Below, one piece after another: positions 21,237-33,599 of a stretch of 64,000 nucleotides of DNA. Position 1 is the stretch's first letter; every line of letters starts with the position of its first letter. The translations under genes and the position numbers were made by a program. The DNA is from Fomes fomentarius (taxonomy: Eukaryota > Basidiomycota > Agaricomycetes > Polyporales > Polyporaceae): positions 124,001 through 188,000 of the forward strand of contig JABYQN010000003.1 in the NCBI GenBank assembly GCA_022606135.1, given 5' to 3'. The notes under the pieces were generated by a model, which saw nothing but the letters and a program-made list of their open reading frames with translations, searched no databases and was not told the origin of the DNA.

Positions 21237-23937
21237 ATGTCCACCGCTGATAGCGCACGGGCATTAGACGAGTTCAATCGTCGGCTTGCCAAGACACAAA
21301 CCGGCAAAGTACAAGTCCGGGACTTTGCACTTCAGTGAGTACTTGACTTCGTTGAGAGCATGTCACAGCAGTGCACCAGACCTTACGTGTTCGCAGAAAC
21401 TTGCACCTCTTCCCTACGCTGGATGTTTTGGCCCCGGCTCCCATGGCAGTCCGTCTGCTTGGTAGGTCGCGCCCAACTGCCCTCGTCAAAGAGGAACTGA
21501 TGCTTGTGCTCGATTTCGAAGGCCAGCTAATTTCCAGGTGGCTACCAAGACGGATTTCAAGCTAGCCGTGCCGAAAGACGGCAGCAAGCCCTCGCGCATC
21601 CGCTTTCCAGATAGCTTCCGCGCAACGATGGTGCAAGCGAGTCATTCCGGGGCACTCGCGCTCCACACGTCCTACGTCAATTTCGATCATATCAACAAAC
21701 ATGCCTCTTTCATCAAAGTCACCGTCAACTATATTGTCAAGCTCCTTGCACAGCCCGCCGGCGTGATCGCGAAGTACCTTCCAATGAAGGTCAAAGAGAT
21801 AGAGGATGCCGTAGGAAGTTGTGTAGAGAGAGCGGAGAACGCAGCCTCGGCCTTCCAAGAGCTGCTCGAACTTATCAAGGAGTCTCAGGAGAATTGTATA
21901 GCCACAAGAGGTAATTATATGTTCTCACTGCCAGAGGTCTGAACGATGATGTTCCTTATTCTATTGATCAAATCTAGGGCTCAATGATGTAGAGATCACC
22001 GAAAATACTCATCGCATGACACACTTGGACAAAGAACGTCAGAGTTCAGAGGAGATAAAGATTCTTCTTACTGAAGAGGTGGAGGAGGCAAAAAAGGACC
22101 ATGAGGACGCACGAGTCCAATACCAGGAAGCTTACAATACTATTCCAGGTGGTGCGTATTCAGTTGATGGAAACTCCCATGTCTGATCTACAATCTCACC
22201 ACAGGAGCACAATTACTTGGTTTACAACTAGCCGAGACAGCGCCAGATTGTTTTCTTTGGGTCTCTCCAAGACGACAGTACGTAACCCCAGATAGGCTCA
22301 CAATTAATTCATCATGTTGATCTCCACGAAGAATTGTTTTAGAATGGGCTGCGAGATTACCAAATCGCTACTGCAGGGCAATTCTTCTACTAACTCCCGG
22401 GAAGTCTCCAAGGCGACACCGGAGCAACCCTCGAGCCCTAGCGCTGACCATTCGGGATCTATTGCACCTGAGAACCGGGAAGACCCCGGGCTCCAGAGGG
22501 CTGAGAGACTACGTGACTTTGCCGACAAACTGCACATTCTTCTTAGCTCGGGCTCGGGCCATGAACCTGATTGGGACACTATACATTCAACGCGAAGCGA
22601 GGAAGATGGATGTCAGTTCCTGATACAAGGCTTTGAACACATCGTCGATATGCTCTCCTCTCAGGGAAATGTCCCCGAGTCGGACGCAGGCAAGAGAGGT
22701 ACACGAGGCAAGGAGCTTGCTCAAGAAGGGAGAAAGGTATGGTTTGGTGCAACGTACTATGAGACCATGAGTGTCACTCAATTGATCATGATCGGGCAAT
22801 AGCTGGCCACCACGCTCAAAGAGTGCCGGCCGAAGGGGAATGATGATGACTTCGGGAAACTCTCGACGGAAATTGCTAAATGGCATGCTGGAGTCCTCAA
22901 TTACTCTGGTGAAGCACAACTTAGGCTCAAGGGTCAATGCCTAAAGAACAACCCATTCAAGGAACCTGTAGCAGAAGGCATCTCCGGGGCAGGCGCCGTA
23001 GAACTCGCCGTTCGTAATGGGCAATTTCGCCTCAGTGTCTCCAAGGAGCAACTCAGTGTGTCTCGGGAAACTTTACGAGCTGCCACGCAGAAGCTTGCTA
23101 AACTGAACGAGAATATCGCTAAGGTCATCTCACGCATTGCCGAAATCAAAATCGACAACGCCCAGGTGCGCTGTATGCTCCTATGCGACCCTCGATCACA
23201 GTTGACGATGAAGTCTAAGTGGAAGGAGATCAATATGGTATTGCAAACGGCTGTCAAATACCTCGCTGAGCTCAAGGGGTACCTCAATGGCCTTGTGATG
23301 TTCTTCCGAGAAGTGCACACTCTCGTAACCGTCACGCTCCGCCAGGAAACCTACGTGTTCTCACCTGCTTGAAACTGTAGCAAATCTACGACAAGGCACT
23401 TGCATCAGCCATGATCGGCGAGTTAGTTCGGGAGATAAGTGGTGTTAGTATAGGTTTGCGCATCTCCGCAGGTGTCACAAGTTGCTCACCGGCGCCGTTC
23501 ATCTGATTAGATGTACCTGGAACTCTTCAGAAAGCACGTGCAGCCCGGAGTGAACATGCTGCTGGACATGAGCAAGCACGTCGGATCTACTGATCAAGTC
23601 TCCATCACTCAAGCTGAACTGGACCTTCAAAACTGGTCGGAGGCCGCGCACCAAGGCATGATTACGCTCATCAAGGAGGTACGTACACCATCTAATTCTT
23701 CAAAGACACGAAGGTGGTCTTGTGCAGAAAACCGCTGAGAATGAACGTGTCATCGAGGCTCGCATTGAAGAGCTGACGAGTCAATTCGAGGGCATCCTTC
23801 CTGCTAACCCGAGAATCGAGGAGATTTTGAAGGAAGCAAGAGTCTCAGTGGTCGATGAGTATGTCGAGCAGAGGTATTCGGAGATGAACAACACTCCCTT
23901 GTATTTGCAGGAGGTATTGGATGCTGCCGAAGTGTAG
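21237..23937 (+). CDS. family B large helical protein (B1), partly altered
   Basis: A paralogue of B2 (39913-42711), function unknown. The first exons are 21237-21334, 21397-21461 and 21527-21910. Landmarks are VRDFAL, LDVLAPAPMAVRLLG, IRFPDSFRATMVQ, AFQELLELIKESQENCIATRG and a charged helix with EVEEAKKDHEDARVQYQEAYN. Later come HEPDWDTIHS and a long coiled coil preceding WKEINMVLQTAVKYLAELKG. The third exon needs an acceptor 11 bases upstream of the expected place to stay in frame. Compared with B2 there are two anomalies near the 3' end: a stop-containing insertion near 23345-23385 right after HTLVTVTLRQE, and no counterpart of B2's 21-codon ninth exon. The last part, MYLELFRKHVQPGVNMLLDM and onwards, is conserved. 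The gene may be a splice variant or an early pseudogene. Confidence 0.65.
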
Positions 23938-24138
23938 CTCGGAGCCCAACTCCCCCTCAAGAATGCTTTGGTGTAACACTGTGTACTAGTTTCGATGCGA
24001 CGTAGAGCGGCTGTATGATCAGTTTTCTTCCACAAATGATATGCAATAACTCTGTTCAATGCTCATATAACAGAGATATACATTGCACCAGGGTTCTAAA
24101 CATTGTAATAGCTGCTATGGGCAACGCATCCTCCCCAC

Positions 24139-25822
24139 TCATTCGGCAAAAGCGCCCTTTACATACAGGTCGAAGATCTCAATCAACTTCTCGTATAAGG
24201 CCTTGGCAACCTTGATCTGCCGGACGAACATCTGAAAATGGGTATTCGTTGAGCCGAGGGTCCACTCCAACTCTGGTAGGAACCTACATACCCTCTTGGT
24301 CGGCGCGTCGATTGCCAAATCGAGGTCAGTCTTGAACTGACTAAGTTCGCTTGCCAGCTACATGCGCAGATCGGAGAGAGTAAGAGCTGCTACAATCGCA
24401 CAAATACTACGAAAATGCGCACCGAGCCCCAGATGTTTGCGATTGTGTCGAGTTTGTCCGCGAGCGTGTCGATCTCCTCATTTGTTTCGTAGATCGTCTG
24501 CTTGAACCGCTTGAGAGCGTCGTTCTTCCGATTCAATTCAGTGAGTTCGTTGATAACGTCGTTGTACTTCCGTGTCTTTTCTGACGTCAAGTGCAGGATG
24601 TAAGCACTAGGGTAAAGGAGAATATTGGGAGAAACTTACGGTCGTATTCCGCCTTCTGTTTGTTGTACTCATTCGTCTTGGCGATAACATCCAGAGCAAA
24701 CCCCTAAGCAGAAGGTCATGACTGAGTTTAAGCAATAGAGAACACGATACTGACGAAAGCAATGATTGCAGCAAGCGGAGAAAGTAACACAAACGCAAAC
24801 AACGCCGCGGTCCCAGCGACTTTGGAAGATGTTCCGATTGCGTTGAGTAGAGATTGCATCTGTGAAGCGTGCATGGTCATTGCGCATTAGAATAGTCGGC
24901 TCATGAGACCCATTTGGGACCAGAAGCACTTACACTCGTTTCGAGACTGATCGGCCAAAGCTAGGGTGGGCTACAACCCAAGGCGTGAAAACAATCTAAG
25001 AAGCTCACCTGTCGAGTTCCTCTTTGAGTTTGTCTCTTCTGGACTCGGCGTCTTCGATCTTCTCCTTTAGCGCTGTATCTGCCTTGGTAATTGCGCTCGA
25101 GATATCGACCTTGTATTTCCTGACTTCTTTGGCGAGCTCCGCGAAGGACTCCCTGTTTGCCTCGGCTTCCTTCTTCTTCTCCTCTACTTTCTGAGATACG
25201 AATAAGTCTTCGGGTACATGCCTCATTATCAGAAGGTTGCACTCACATCGCTGAATGGTTTGAGATCCTGTTTGAGGTCGGGTATGTCGCTCTCCTCCAC
25301 TTCCGTCATCATCACATTGACATACGCTATAATTCGGCATGTCACTAAGCGTCCTGAACGGACAGCACCAGACGCGATACCTACACTTCATGAAGCCAAC
25401 TGCATCAGAGGCGACATTGCGGCTGTCAGCGAGGAGCTTATCGAACCGCTGAATGAAACGACCATCAGCTCTTGCCCATCGTACTGCACAGAACAGACAC
25501 CGCTCACACGAAAGAGCTCCGCCCACTTCGGTTGCAGCTCAAGGACGTTCCCGTCCACGTCAGTGTAATGCTCCTCGTCAAAACCGACGAGCTGGCTGTT
25601 GATCTTGTTGAAACTACGGCGAATGTCTTTGACGGTGCGGTTCAGTTGCTCTACCTCCTTGCGCATTTTCTCGTCCGCAGATGAGTCAGCGAACCCCTTC
25701 TCCAGCGCGGAGAGCACCTGCTCTTGTTGCGACGTATCCTTGAGTGCATGCGCGAGGGAGGCGGTCTGCGCCCGGAACTGGGAGGATGCGTGGAGGTCAT
25801 GGAGCGTTGCGATGCGAGCCAT
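24139..25822 (-). CDS. family C coiled-coil protein with hydrophobic hairpin-like segment (C1)
   Basis: Function is unknown. Exon 1 is 25822-25508 (105 codons) and starts MARIATLHDLHASSQ; several short exons follow to the stop at 24139-24141. Conserved blocks in order are VEQLNRTVKDIRRSFNKIN, VDGNVLELQPKWAELFR, RFDKLLADSRNVASDAVGF, a strong coiled coil (KKKEAEANRESFAELAKEV), and a hydrophobic segment of about 30 residues near 24855-24765 (VAGTAALFAFVLLSPLAAII). Then come a second coiled coil, NEEIDTLADKLDTIANIWGS, and a C-terminal helix ending IFDLYVKGAFAE. Estimated length is about 390 residues. Two long coiled coils flanking a central hydrophobic hairpin, plus a conserved IW near the C-terminus, are reminiscent of alpha-helical pore-forming proteins (inference). 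C3 and C4 are paralogues. Confidence 0.75.
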
Positions 25823-26570
25823 TTGGGACGATGATGATGGGTATGACCAGTGGGCGATATTGACGAAGTATAAGCCCACTAGGATGATTGTGGTGCGAGG
25901 ACGAGAAGGTGACAAACAGCGGGGAACAGATATAGATGTCTCTGGTCAGTCTTGGGGGGCGTGAGGGCGTGTGATGTGCTTGCTGTCCCTGGATCCGGAG
26001 TTGGATGTCCCGAGTATGACACGCTGATGTGGGACCGAGTCCGATGGCGTATAGGGTACGACCTAATCGTGTTAGCCTCCAGGACGATAGAAGCAATCCA
26101 TGACATTCTATGTAAGCATGATTGAATGGTGACGGATTTGATTGACAGGATGCATGATCTAGAGCTCGCATACGATGCGGAAGACGGCTGAATGGAAGCG
26201 TGGATGGAGCTGAACCACACAGCTCGCTGGGCCTGCCGATTTGGGTAAACCTCAAGGACCTGCACCCTTGAATTAGCGAGATTGGTGCTGATAACTACGC
26301 ACAGGTCCGTTATTTCTAGCATGCCGCGACTCGGGACCCGGCTGCTGAGCCCGTTCGGTGCCCTGAGTAGGCATGAGAAGCGGTCAACCCCGGCTTAATG
26401 AAACCTTGCAATTACCACTAAACCTCCCAGGTAGCTGCAGCATGTTGGGCAGAATGACTTCGTGGCATCGATAGAGTATCATTATCATTCGTCGACATGT
26501 TTCTACTAGCTCAGATCACATCCATCTTCGTGCGAAAACGCGGCGCAAGCTCAGCGCTCAGCTCAAGCGC
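25823..26570. other. intergenic between C1 and the acidic coiled-coil gene
   Basis: Contains the presumed C1 promoter (minus strand). Open frames here have low-complexity compositions and no motif. No repeat recognised. Confidence 0.45.
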
Positions 26571-28078
26571 TCACTTCTGGCTCTTGGCGTAATCGTTCAA
26601 CTTCGCGGCGACTTTGGACCACTTCTCCGACCCATCCACGACGCCCTTGTGGACCGCGTACAAAGCCTGTTGATTCTCCTACAGTCGCACCCAAGACATC
26701 AATTCATGAGTATCAAAGACGTCCTGGAGCGACAGATTTGAGTAAACTCACGGGCGTGCCCTCTTCCTTGAACTTCGCGATCGCAGCAATGAACTTATCT
26801 ATCTCTGCCTTGAGCTGCCATCATCATCATGAGTAGTGTCAGAGAAATCACACACACGCACAATCGGAAAGCAGCGGTAGACTCACCTGCTCTGCGACTT
26901 TGTTGACAACGCTCCTGAACAGCTCGGGCTGTTTCTCGAACCGGTCACGGAACGTGTCGATGGCCGCGTCGATGTCGTACAGGTCAATCTTCCTACTCTC
27001 TTTCAGGTTGTTTTCGAGCCTCGTGAGCCTTCGCTTTGTCTCGGCGATCTGCTTGTCAATGGCTGTGGGACAGAGGGTGTCAGCTATGCTATGCCCGAGC
27101 GGCGGTGATTTGGAAAGCCGCACCTTTCACCTTCTCCTTGCTGTTTCGCCGGCCGAGCTTCGAGAGGGAGCCCAAAAAGTCTTCCAGCTCGAGTAGGGCA
27201 CGGTTTCGCGCCTCGTCTTTGGGTAAGTCCTTTGCTGGATCTGCGGGGTCAGGACGCTTGCGGGGCTCCTCCGAATCGGAGTCGTCCTGTTGGTAGAGGG
27301 TGAGATCCCTGAGGTAACACAGTCTGAGGAAGTCCTTACACCGTCAACGATGCTGTTACACGTAGTAGCTAGTGAGAAAGGTATACGAAGAGTAGATGGT
27401 CACACTCACGCTTTCCGTTTCTCTTCGAGGATCTTGATCTCTTCTTTGACCGTCTCGATGTCTTCCTTGAGATCATCTTCGCGTCCCTCGACTGCAGTAT
27501 GAATGCTCTTTCCGAGAGCCTCATATCGAGCTGAGAGCTCGGTGAGGCCGGCAGACAAGTCGATGTCGATGAGAGTTGCTGCTTTCTGTAGGATCGGGCG
27601 TGACATTGATAATCAGACAACGGGGCTCGCAGCCAGACACACCTCGCCGAATACGTTCAGGTCGCCTATGATACCGTCTGGATCTTCGCTGAGCTCCTTG
27701 ACGTCGGGAGTGGCGGCGACATATGCTGCGTGACAAAGCCCCGAGTGAGCCCATGTACATTCGCGAGAACCGTCCCATAGGCTGTCACCCACAAGTAATC
27801 GTGGCGCACAGCACGCTTGCCTGATCATCTGTCTTCCTGACAATGCGGATGTAATCCTTTGGGGAGAACCTTAGAATACAGGACAGAACTGGGAGCATAC
27901 GAGGCAAGAAACTGACCTTGTGGCTGTCATTCCACTTGGAGATATGAGCCTTCTTGGTGAAATCCTCGGCGAGAGCGAGCTGGGCGACTGTAGCTTGTTG
28001 AGTCTGGTTGAGTGCGCGCACGATGCTGATGATCTCCGCCGTCGCAGCGGACACCGAGGATATAAGACCAGTGGACAT
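26571..28078 (-). CDS. acidic coiled-coil protein, no clear membrane segment (family E)
   Basis: Function unrecognised. The start at 28078 gives MSTGLISSVSAATAEIISIV, a helical N-terminus. Conserved-looking exons follow: AATPDVKELSEDPDGIIGDL; then a helix with LIDIDLSAGLTELSARYEAL and a charged coiled coil (EDDLKEDIETVKEEIKILEE). An acidic/proline linker with DDSDSEEPRKRPDPADPAKD comes next, then coiled coil QIAETKRRLTRLENNLKE and DIDAAIDTFRDRF. The C-terminal helix contains GSEKWSKVAAKLNDYAKSQK before the stop at 26571-26573. There are about eight exons with short introns. It lies among family C genes in the same orientation and could be a soluble partner of them (inference). It lacks the hydrophobic centre seen in families A and C. 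Confidence 0.65.
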
Positions 28079-28776
28079 AGTGATGAAAGGTTTGGCTGTT
28101 GGAGCTTTGGAGGGGTGAAGCTGGGTGGGTAGTATGCCTTGGACGCACTCCTAAGAGCGAGTCTTCCAGTCGCTAGTGTCTTGGGGTCTCGGAGGCCAAT
28201 GTTGCTAGGACTCCGGTCAGCGTAGATGAGGTCAAACGCGGATACCTGTGTGAGGAACATATTTGAACAGACTCGTATATTGTTCATTGCTTCGTGACAT
28301 GATGCGTGGAAGGCAGGACCCCAGACGGCACGAAGTACTACGCACGGAGCTTCAAGGGCCCTAGTAACAAATGGGAATGTTAGTAGAGATGCTCAGATCG
28401 TCCCCCCAGATCTTGTGAGCGACGCGATTGACGTTCCTTCCCTGCATCCTTAGAGAGACGTGTGACAGGTACTACTGAAGGTGCCATTTGAATTTGGACG
28501 ACACTGCCATCCGGGAACTTTGAACCGCCGCTTTACTTAGCATCGGATGAACACGTCTTCGTAGGTGAGATCACTTGAACTTTCAACCCATCTGCCAACG
28601 AGGAAAAGCTAATACAGCGATCATAAGCGATAACAGCGGTATGGAATGCTTGGTAGTACAATGGGCGGACGACAAACCGGTCTTCAAGTACCAACCTAAC
28701 AACCTGCTCGCGAATCATGGGTAGCCAATTCCCATGACGAACGATTCTTACTTGGCTCGCACCACTCCCCGTAAAT
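28079..28776. other. intergenic
   Basis: No supported gene. The minus-strand frame crossing 28533-28776 is a read-through past the last C3 exon and lacks motifs. Confidence 0.45.
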
Positions 28777-30532
28777 TTACCACGCAATATCGTACCCATC
28801 AAGCGTACGCCATCTTGTTCGTGATCCCCCATTCGGTCCCTCTCCACCTGATCCACCCCGTTCTTCAGCAGCGTACAACTCCAGGATGGAGACAAGTTTC
28901 TTGTACGACTCGCTCGCAACTTCGAGTGCTTTCTTGAATCCCTACATTCCCACGTGAGCAAACATCCTCGTGAAAACAGCGGGCGGCAAGGACGTACCGC
29001 AGGGCGACTGGTCTTGCTTGCGAGGTCGAGCTCCGTCTCAAACCTCGAGACATCCGATTCAATCTGTCGAGTCATGCATCTTCTGAGTCAGAGACCGGTC
29101 GCTCTCTCTCTATTAGAGTAGAATTAGATACGTACATAGGCCCAGATCTTGGAAATCACTTCGAGCTTGGGGGTGAGAGCTTGCATGTCCTTGTCTATCG
29201 TCGACATTGGGGCCCTATACTTGCGGACGGTCTCCTGCTTCTGTAACAGCTCGCTCAGCCGAGCATCCCAGTATTTGAGGTCGCTTGATTTCTCTAGTGG
29301 AAGTATTATGATCTTGTCGAGGCGCTGTTGCCGCCAAGCACTCACCGGAACGAAGCCTTGTTAGCTCTTCGACTTCGCGCTTCCTATTGACGGCGTCCAG
29401 AGTAAAACCCTGATCTCGTCGACTTGCTTAGTAGAGCTATAAGACGCACAACGACGAATAGACATACAAACGCAAACGCAGCCGCGGCGGGTGAGAGAAA
29501 GAGCAGCCCGAATAACCCAGCTGTACTTGTATTGCTCTCCGCCTGGACGATGGCGGCATATAGTGCCTGGATCTACAGGCAGCGGTCGCGACAAACGCAT
29601 GAATCGTTCGTGACTTCACGCATCAACACAACTAAGCGGCGTACCTGATTCTCCAATCTGGCAATGAGACGGGAGAATTAGCACGCCGATCATAGGAGCT
29701 CAGGGGACTTTCACTCACTCTTCAATCTCGGCTCGTAGCAGATGGATACGCCTTTCGATGTCCTCTATGTCGCGAATACTGTTCTCCGCCTGGTTGACAT
29801 AGGACTCAAATTTGGCACGGAAGCTACCAAGGTCGATGCCGATGCTGCTGATGGAGTCTCTATTGGCGTCTGCTTCCGCCTTCATGCTTGCGACTTTCTG
29901 GGAATCAGATCACTCAGTGGCATGTTCACCATGAATTGAGTTAGTCACTCACAGGCAAGAGCGACTTGATCTCTATCTTCAGTCTCGGTATATCTTCAAC
30001 GTCCACGTTGTCTAGCATCGTAGACTTGTACGCTGTATGATCAATACCGGTGCGGTATCAGCGCGGAAGCGAATCATCATAATACCCAGCAACGACTCTT
30101 TACGCACATCTCAAAAACTCAGCCGCCGATTGCGCAGTCCTGCGACTATGACAAACGAAATTGTCGAATCTCTGGAAAGCGATGGACATGAGAACGTCCT
30201 ACCATTCGGAAAAAGAAGGAAGAGCGCCCCACATTCATTAGCTGCTCCCACTCCGGGCGCAACACAAGCATCCGCCTGTCCGTAAACCACGCATGGTCGA
30301 AAACGTCTACCGAAATTCTGCGAAATTGCGCCTGGACCTCTTCGATCGTTTCGTTCAACTCGCTGACATCCTTGCGTATCCTGTCGTCCACGTCCGCATG
30401 TTGGAGCCCGCCTACGAGGCCGGTGAGCGTGAGGTGGAGCACGTCCTCGTCCTGAAGGATGCTCGCGAGGCTCGCGGTGTGCGTGCGGTAGTGCGGAGAG
30501 CAGAGCAGAGTCGTGACCGGTGAGATTAACAT
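28777..30532 (-). CDS. family C coiled-coil protein, divergent (C3)
   Basis: A paralogue of C1 and C4. The start at 30532 gives MLISPVTTLLCSPHYRTHTA. Matching blocks are RKDVSELNETIEEVQAQFRR, RRMLVLRPEWEQLM, RFDNFVCHSRRTAQSAAEFL, VEDIPRLKIEIKSLLP and the coiled coil MKAEADANRDSISSIGIDLG. A hydrophobic segment (STAGLFGLLFLSPAAAAFAF) lies near 29520-29460. Then come QKQETVRKYRAPMSTIDKDM with ISKIWAY, and a last helix SESYKKLVSILELYAA. Instead of the VKGAF ending of C1 and C4, it finishes with a Gly/Arg-rich tail before the stop at 28777-28779. Function unknown. It is clearly more diverged than C1 is from C4, consistent with specialisation as a different subunit (inference). Confidence 0.7.
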
Positions 30533-31172
30533 AATGGCCCTAGTGGAACAGCAAACCGAGTGTCTGTGGGGGGCAAGTGTCAAGGTGCTGCAGTTGCGAG
30601 GAGAGCAGCAAAGAGAACAGACATGATCACGTATGTCATACGAGTGAGGCCGGCGAGCGTCCCGAGTCCCAGCGCTGGTGATCGAGTCGTGTCTACTCTT
30701 CCCATGCTAACTGCGGACGTCAAGCATGGAAGACAGCGAGCTAGGTGCCTCGCGGATGTATTCCTTATCAGATACGGGAACGTGCTCCTTAACGACATGA
30801 TGAATGATCTGCAGGGGGCGATCTGGTGTATGGCTCTGCACATGAGATGGGTTCAGTATACTACTTTGGGGGGGTAAGGTTAAGACAAACCTAGAAGTCT
30901 TCCATTCAGGTTTGACGTCGCATACACAACGTCTCGTCGGCTCCTCCTCATTGTTTTATCGATTAAGAAAGTGCACAATAATGAATGGTCGGCATCTGTC
31001 ATGTGGAGTGCGATCATCAGAGGAGGGCAGTTTCCATCGGCTAGCTTCAGACTAGACCGGTACGACAGGGGCAGCGGAAAAGATTCATTTGGATTGTGAA
31101 GGGCGAGCTATCAAGATGGACAACGCCGACTCAGAGTAGCGAAACCGAGGTCCACGGAGTGATTGCGCCATC
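30533..31172. other. intergenic between C3 and C4
   Basis: No gene recognised; contains the presumed C3 promoter on the minus strand. Confidence 0.45.
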
Positions 31173-32865
31173 TCAGTCCAAGAAGGCACCCTTGACGTAC
31201 AGGTCGAGAATCTCCACGAGCTTGTCGTACAGCTGACGAGCGACTTCCAGCTGTTTGATGAAAGCCTGAAGCGCCATAAGCCATGTATTACGTTGGAAAG
31301 GCGCCAGAGCACATACCCTCCGCCGCCCCATCTGGAGAGCAAAGTCGATATTCGTTTCGAATTCACCAAGGTCACTTGCTAGCTGAGATGAGAACGTCGT
31401 TAGAGGACCGGGAGCATGGACAGACAGGAGGAGACGAACGGATCCCCAGATGTTCGCGATCGTGTCCAGCTTGCACGCGAGGTTGTCTATCTCTTCGTGC
31501 GTGTCCTCGATGGACGCCTTGAACTTCTCCAGGACTTCGCTCTTCTTGTACAGCTCTTCGAGCTCGCGCTCAACCTTCTTCAGCTCCCGCTCCGTTTCTG
31601 TTGATGGCAGTGTGGAAGCGAGGCGGGTCAGCGCGAACTCAAAGCTAAAGGGGGAAGTCAGACGAACTGTTGTACTGAGACTTCTTCTTGGCGTAATCAA
31701 TAGCATCTTTGATGGCCTTCAGAGCGATTCCCTTAAGATGAGCAGATTCAGTGACAAGTCACACTCAGACCAGTTCGTAGATATACTTACGAGCGCGATG
31801 AGAGCGGCGAACGGGGACACGGTGACGAATGCCAGTATCGCGGCACCGCCAGCAACTATTGCTGAGGCACCAATAGCAATAAGAAGAGCCTGCATCTACA
31901 ACGATACGTTTACGAGTTAGCGATGGAACGCATCTTGAAGAACACAACAAACGACCCACCTCTCCATCCAGCCTTTTTCGATTCGTCACTTCGATTAGCT
32001 ACATCCGCGCAGGTAACAAGATCCAGCCGCGCACTCACTCGTCAAGCTCGTCTTGAAGCTGGTCTTTTTTCTTCTCGGCCTCTGATATGCTCTCTTCCAG
32101 CGCCGTGTCGGCGCTACGCACAGCGCTCGAGATGGTCTCCTTGTACGTTCGGACGCGCTTCGCGAGCTCCTGGAATGACTCTCTGTTGGCCTCTGCCTCC
32201 TGTTGCTTACCGGGTAGCATCTGATTCATTCAAAGTCATTAGAGACTTCGGATGTTACGTGTAGATACTAGACTCACGTCGAGGAAAACCTTCAGATCCT
32301 TCTTCAAGTCAGGAATATCTTCTTCCTGCACGTCCGTCAGCATCGTTGAGCTATACGCTGCACGCCAGTACACCATGGCCACAGTTAACATTATAGACCC
32401 ACAAGACATCAATCAAGCCACTTACACTTCAGAAATCCGATCGCATCTGAGGCAATGGTGCGGCTCTTAGCAAGGAGGGCGTCGAAGTTCTGAATTCAAG
32501 TCCATCAGCAACCACCACAGCACCCGTGGGCTGAGGGTACTCACGCGCGACAACTTGGCCCAACCGGGCTGGAGAACCAACACGTTGCCATCGGTGTCGG
32601 TGAACTTCGCGTCGTCGAACTCGACGAGGCGCCCGTTGATCTTGTTGAACGACGCTCTGATTTCTTTCACGGTCTGGTTCAAGTTCTCGACTTCGCTGCG
32701 CAGAGCCTTGTCCGTAGCGGTGTCGCTGAGACCGTCAGCAAGCGCGGTGATCATCGTGTCCTGCCCTTTGTCATCCTTCTCGAGCGCCGTCTTGACTGCC
32801 TTGAGGTGGAGGGTATATTGCGGGCTCTCGAGGAGTGAGCCGTAGGTAGAGCATTTCGTAGCCAT
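31173..32865 (-). CDS. family C coiled-coil protein with hydrophobic hairpin-like segment (C4)
   Basis: The best preserved family C gene. Exons on the minus strand include 32865-32545, 32489-32426, 32357-32278 and 32220-32039, then a probable mini-exon near 31993-31957. The hydrophobic exon starts at about 31895, and further exons run to the stop at 31173-31175. Landmarks are VENLNQTVKEIRASFNKING, GNVLVLQPGWAKLS, NFDALLAKSRTIASDAIGFL, EEDIPDLKKDLKVFLD, a coiled coil with EAEANRESFQELAKRV, and the hydrophobic stretch IVAGGAAILAFVTVSPFAAL. A second coiled coil (LYKKSEVLEKFKASIEDTHE), LDTIANIWGSV and the ending LDLYVKGAFLD follow. Estimated length is about 390 residues. Function is unknown; see C1 for the structural inference. 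The upstream region carries a block that is duplicated at 38706-39105. Confidence 0.78.
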
Positions 32866-33134
32866 ACTGGAGTTGAGAATAGAGAATGTTACTTCAGGGG
32901 ATGACTGTGCGATGAGACAGTGAGAGTGCAGCGCAGGGTTGTTTGCGAAGCCACTGTCGAACGGGCTCGAGATGGTCGGACGTCGATTATCGGCCTGTGC
33001 CGCGGTGAGATGGTGGATGTAAGCCGATCCGTCCTCAAGATCTGCGGAGTGTACAAGCCCGGACTGTTAGAAAAAAGGAAGTACACAGCGAGCGCTGATA
33101 TGATGAGATTTCCATTCCTCACGTCCATCGGATC

Positions 33135-33560
33135 TGACTAGCATGCTCGGCCATTACATACTTACCCGCACGCATCCGCATTTGTCACAACAGTTTTTTT
33201 AGGCCGTTTCACGTACATAGTGGGCTGGACTCAGGGATGACATGAAGCTGGATGTGTCACATGCACGGGCACTGGAAGGAACAATACGTGAGGGACCTCT
33301 ATCAGCAAGTATTCAGCAAGAGATGCAGCAAATTTGGTAGAGACGGTACACATCTATGCGGGTCACGTTCGTCGAGGCATGCCAGCGCCACTTGCACTCC
33401 AGGTCTTAGGCACTGAGATGTGTATAGTATACTGTGGACAGTGTGGAACATCGAGACTTGCAGTCACCACGCACTGGCAGGCGTCTACGAGTCAAACCGG
33501 TGCATTTTGACTCTCGAACCGAACCGGTGTCATCGGATTAAGTCGGTCCTGAATCGTCCT
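33135..33560. repeat. duplicated block, copy 1 (5' of C4)
   Basis: Two segments here recur in the same order and orientation at 38706-39105. The first (33135-33195) contains GACTAGCATGCTCGGCCAT and, further on, TTGTCACAACA. The second (33480-33560) contains TCTACGAGTCAAACCGGTGC and GGTGTCATCGGAT. The segment between them (about 285 bp here, 250 bp there) is less alike. The block lies upstream of C4 on the minus strand and directly before the GH32 remnant on the plus strand. Confidence 0.75.
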
Positions 33561-33599
33561 CTGATGGCCTGATGTTCCATGGTCGCCCCAGCTCGTCGT

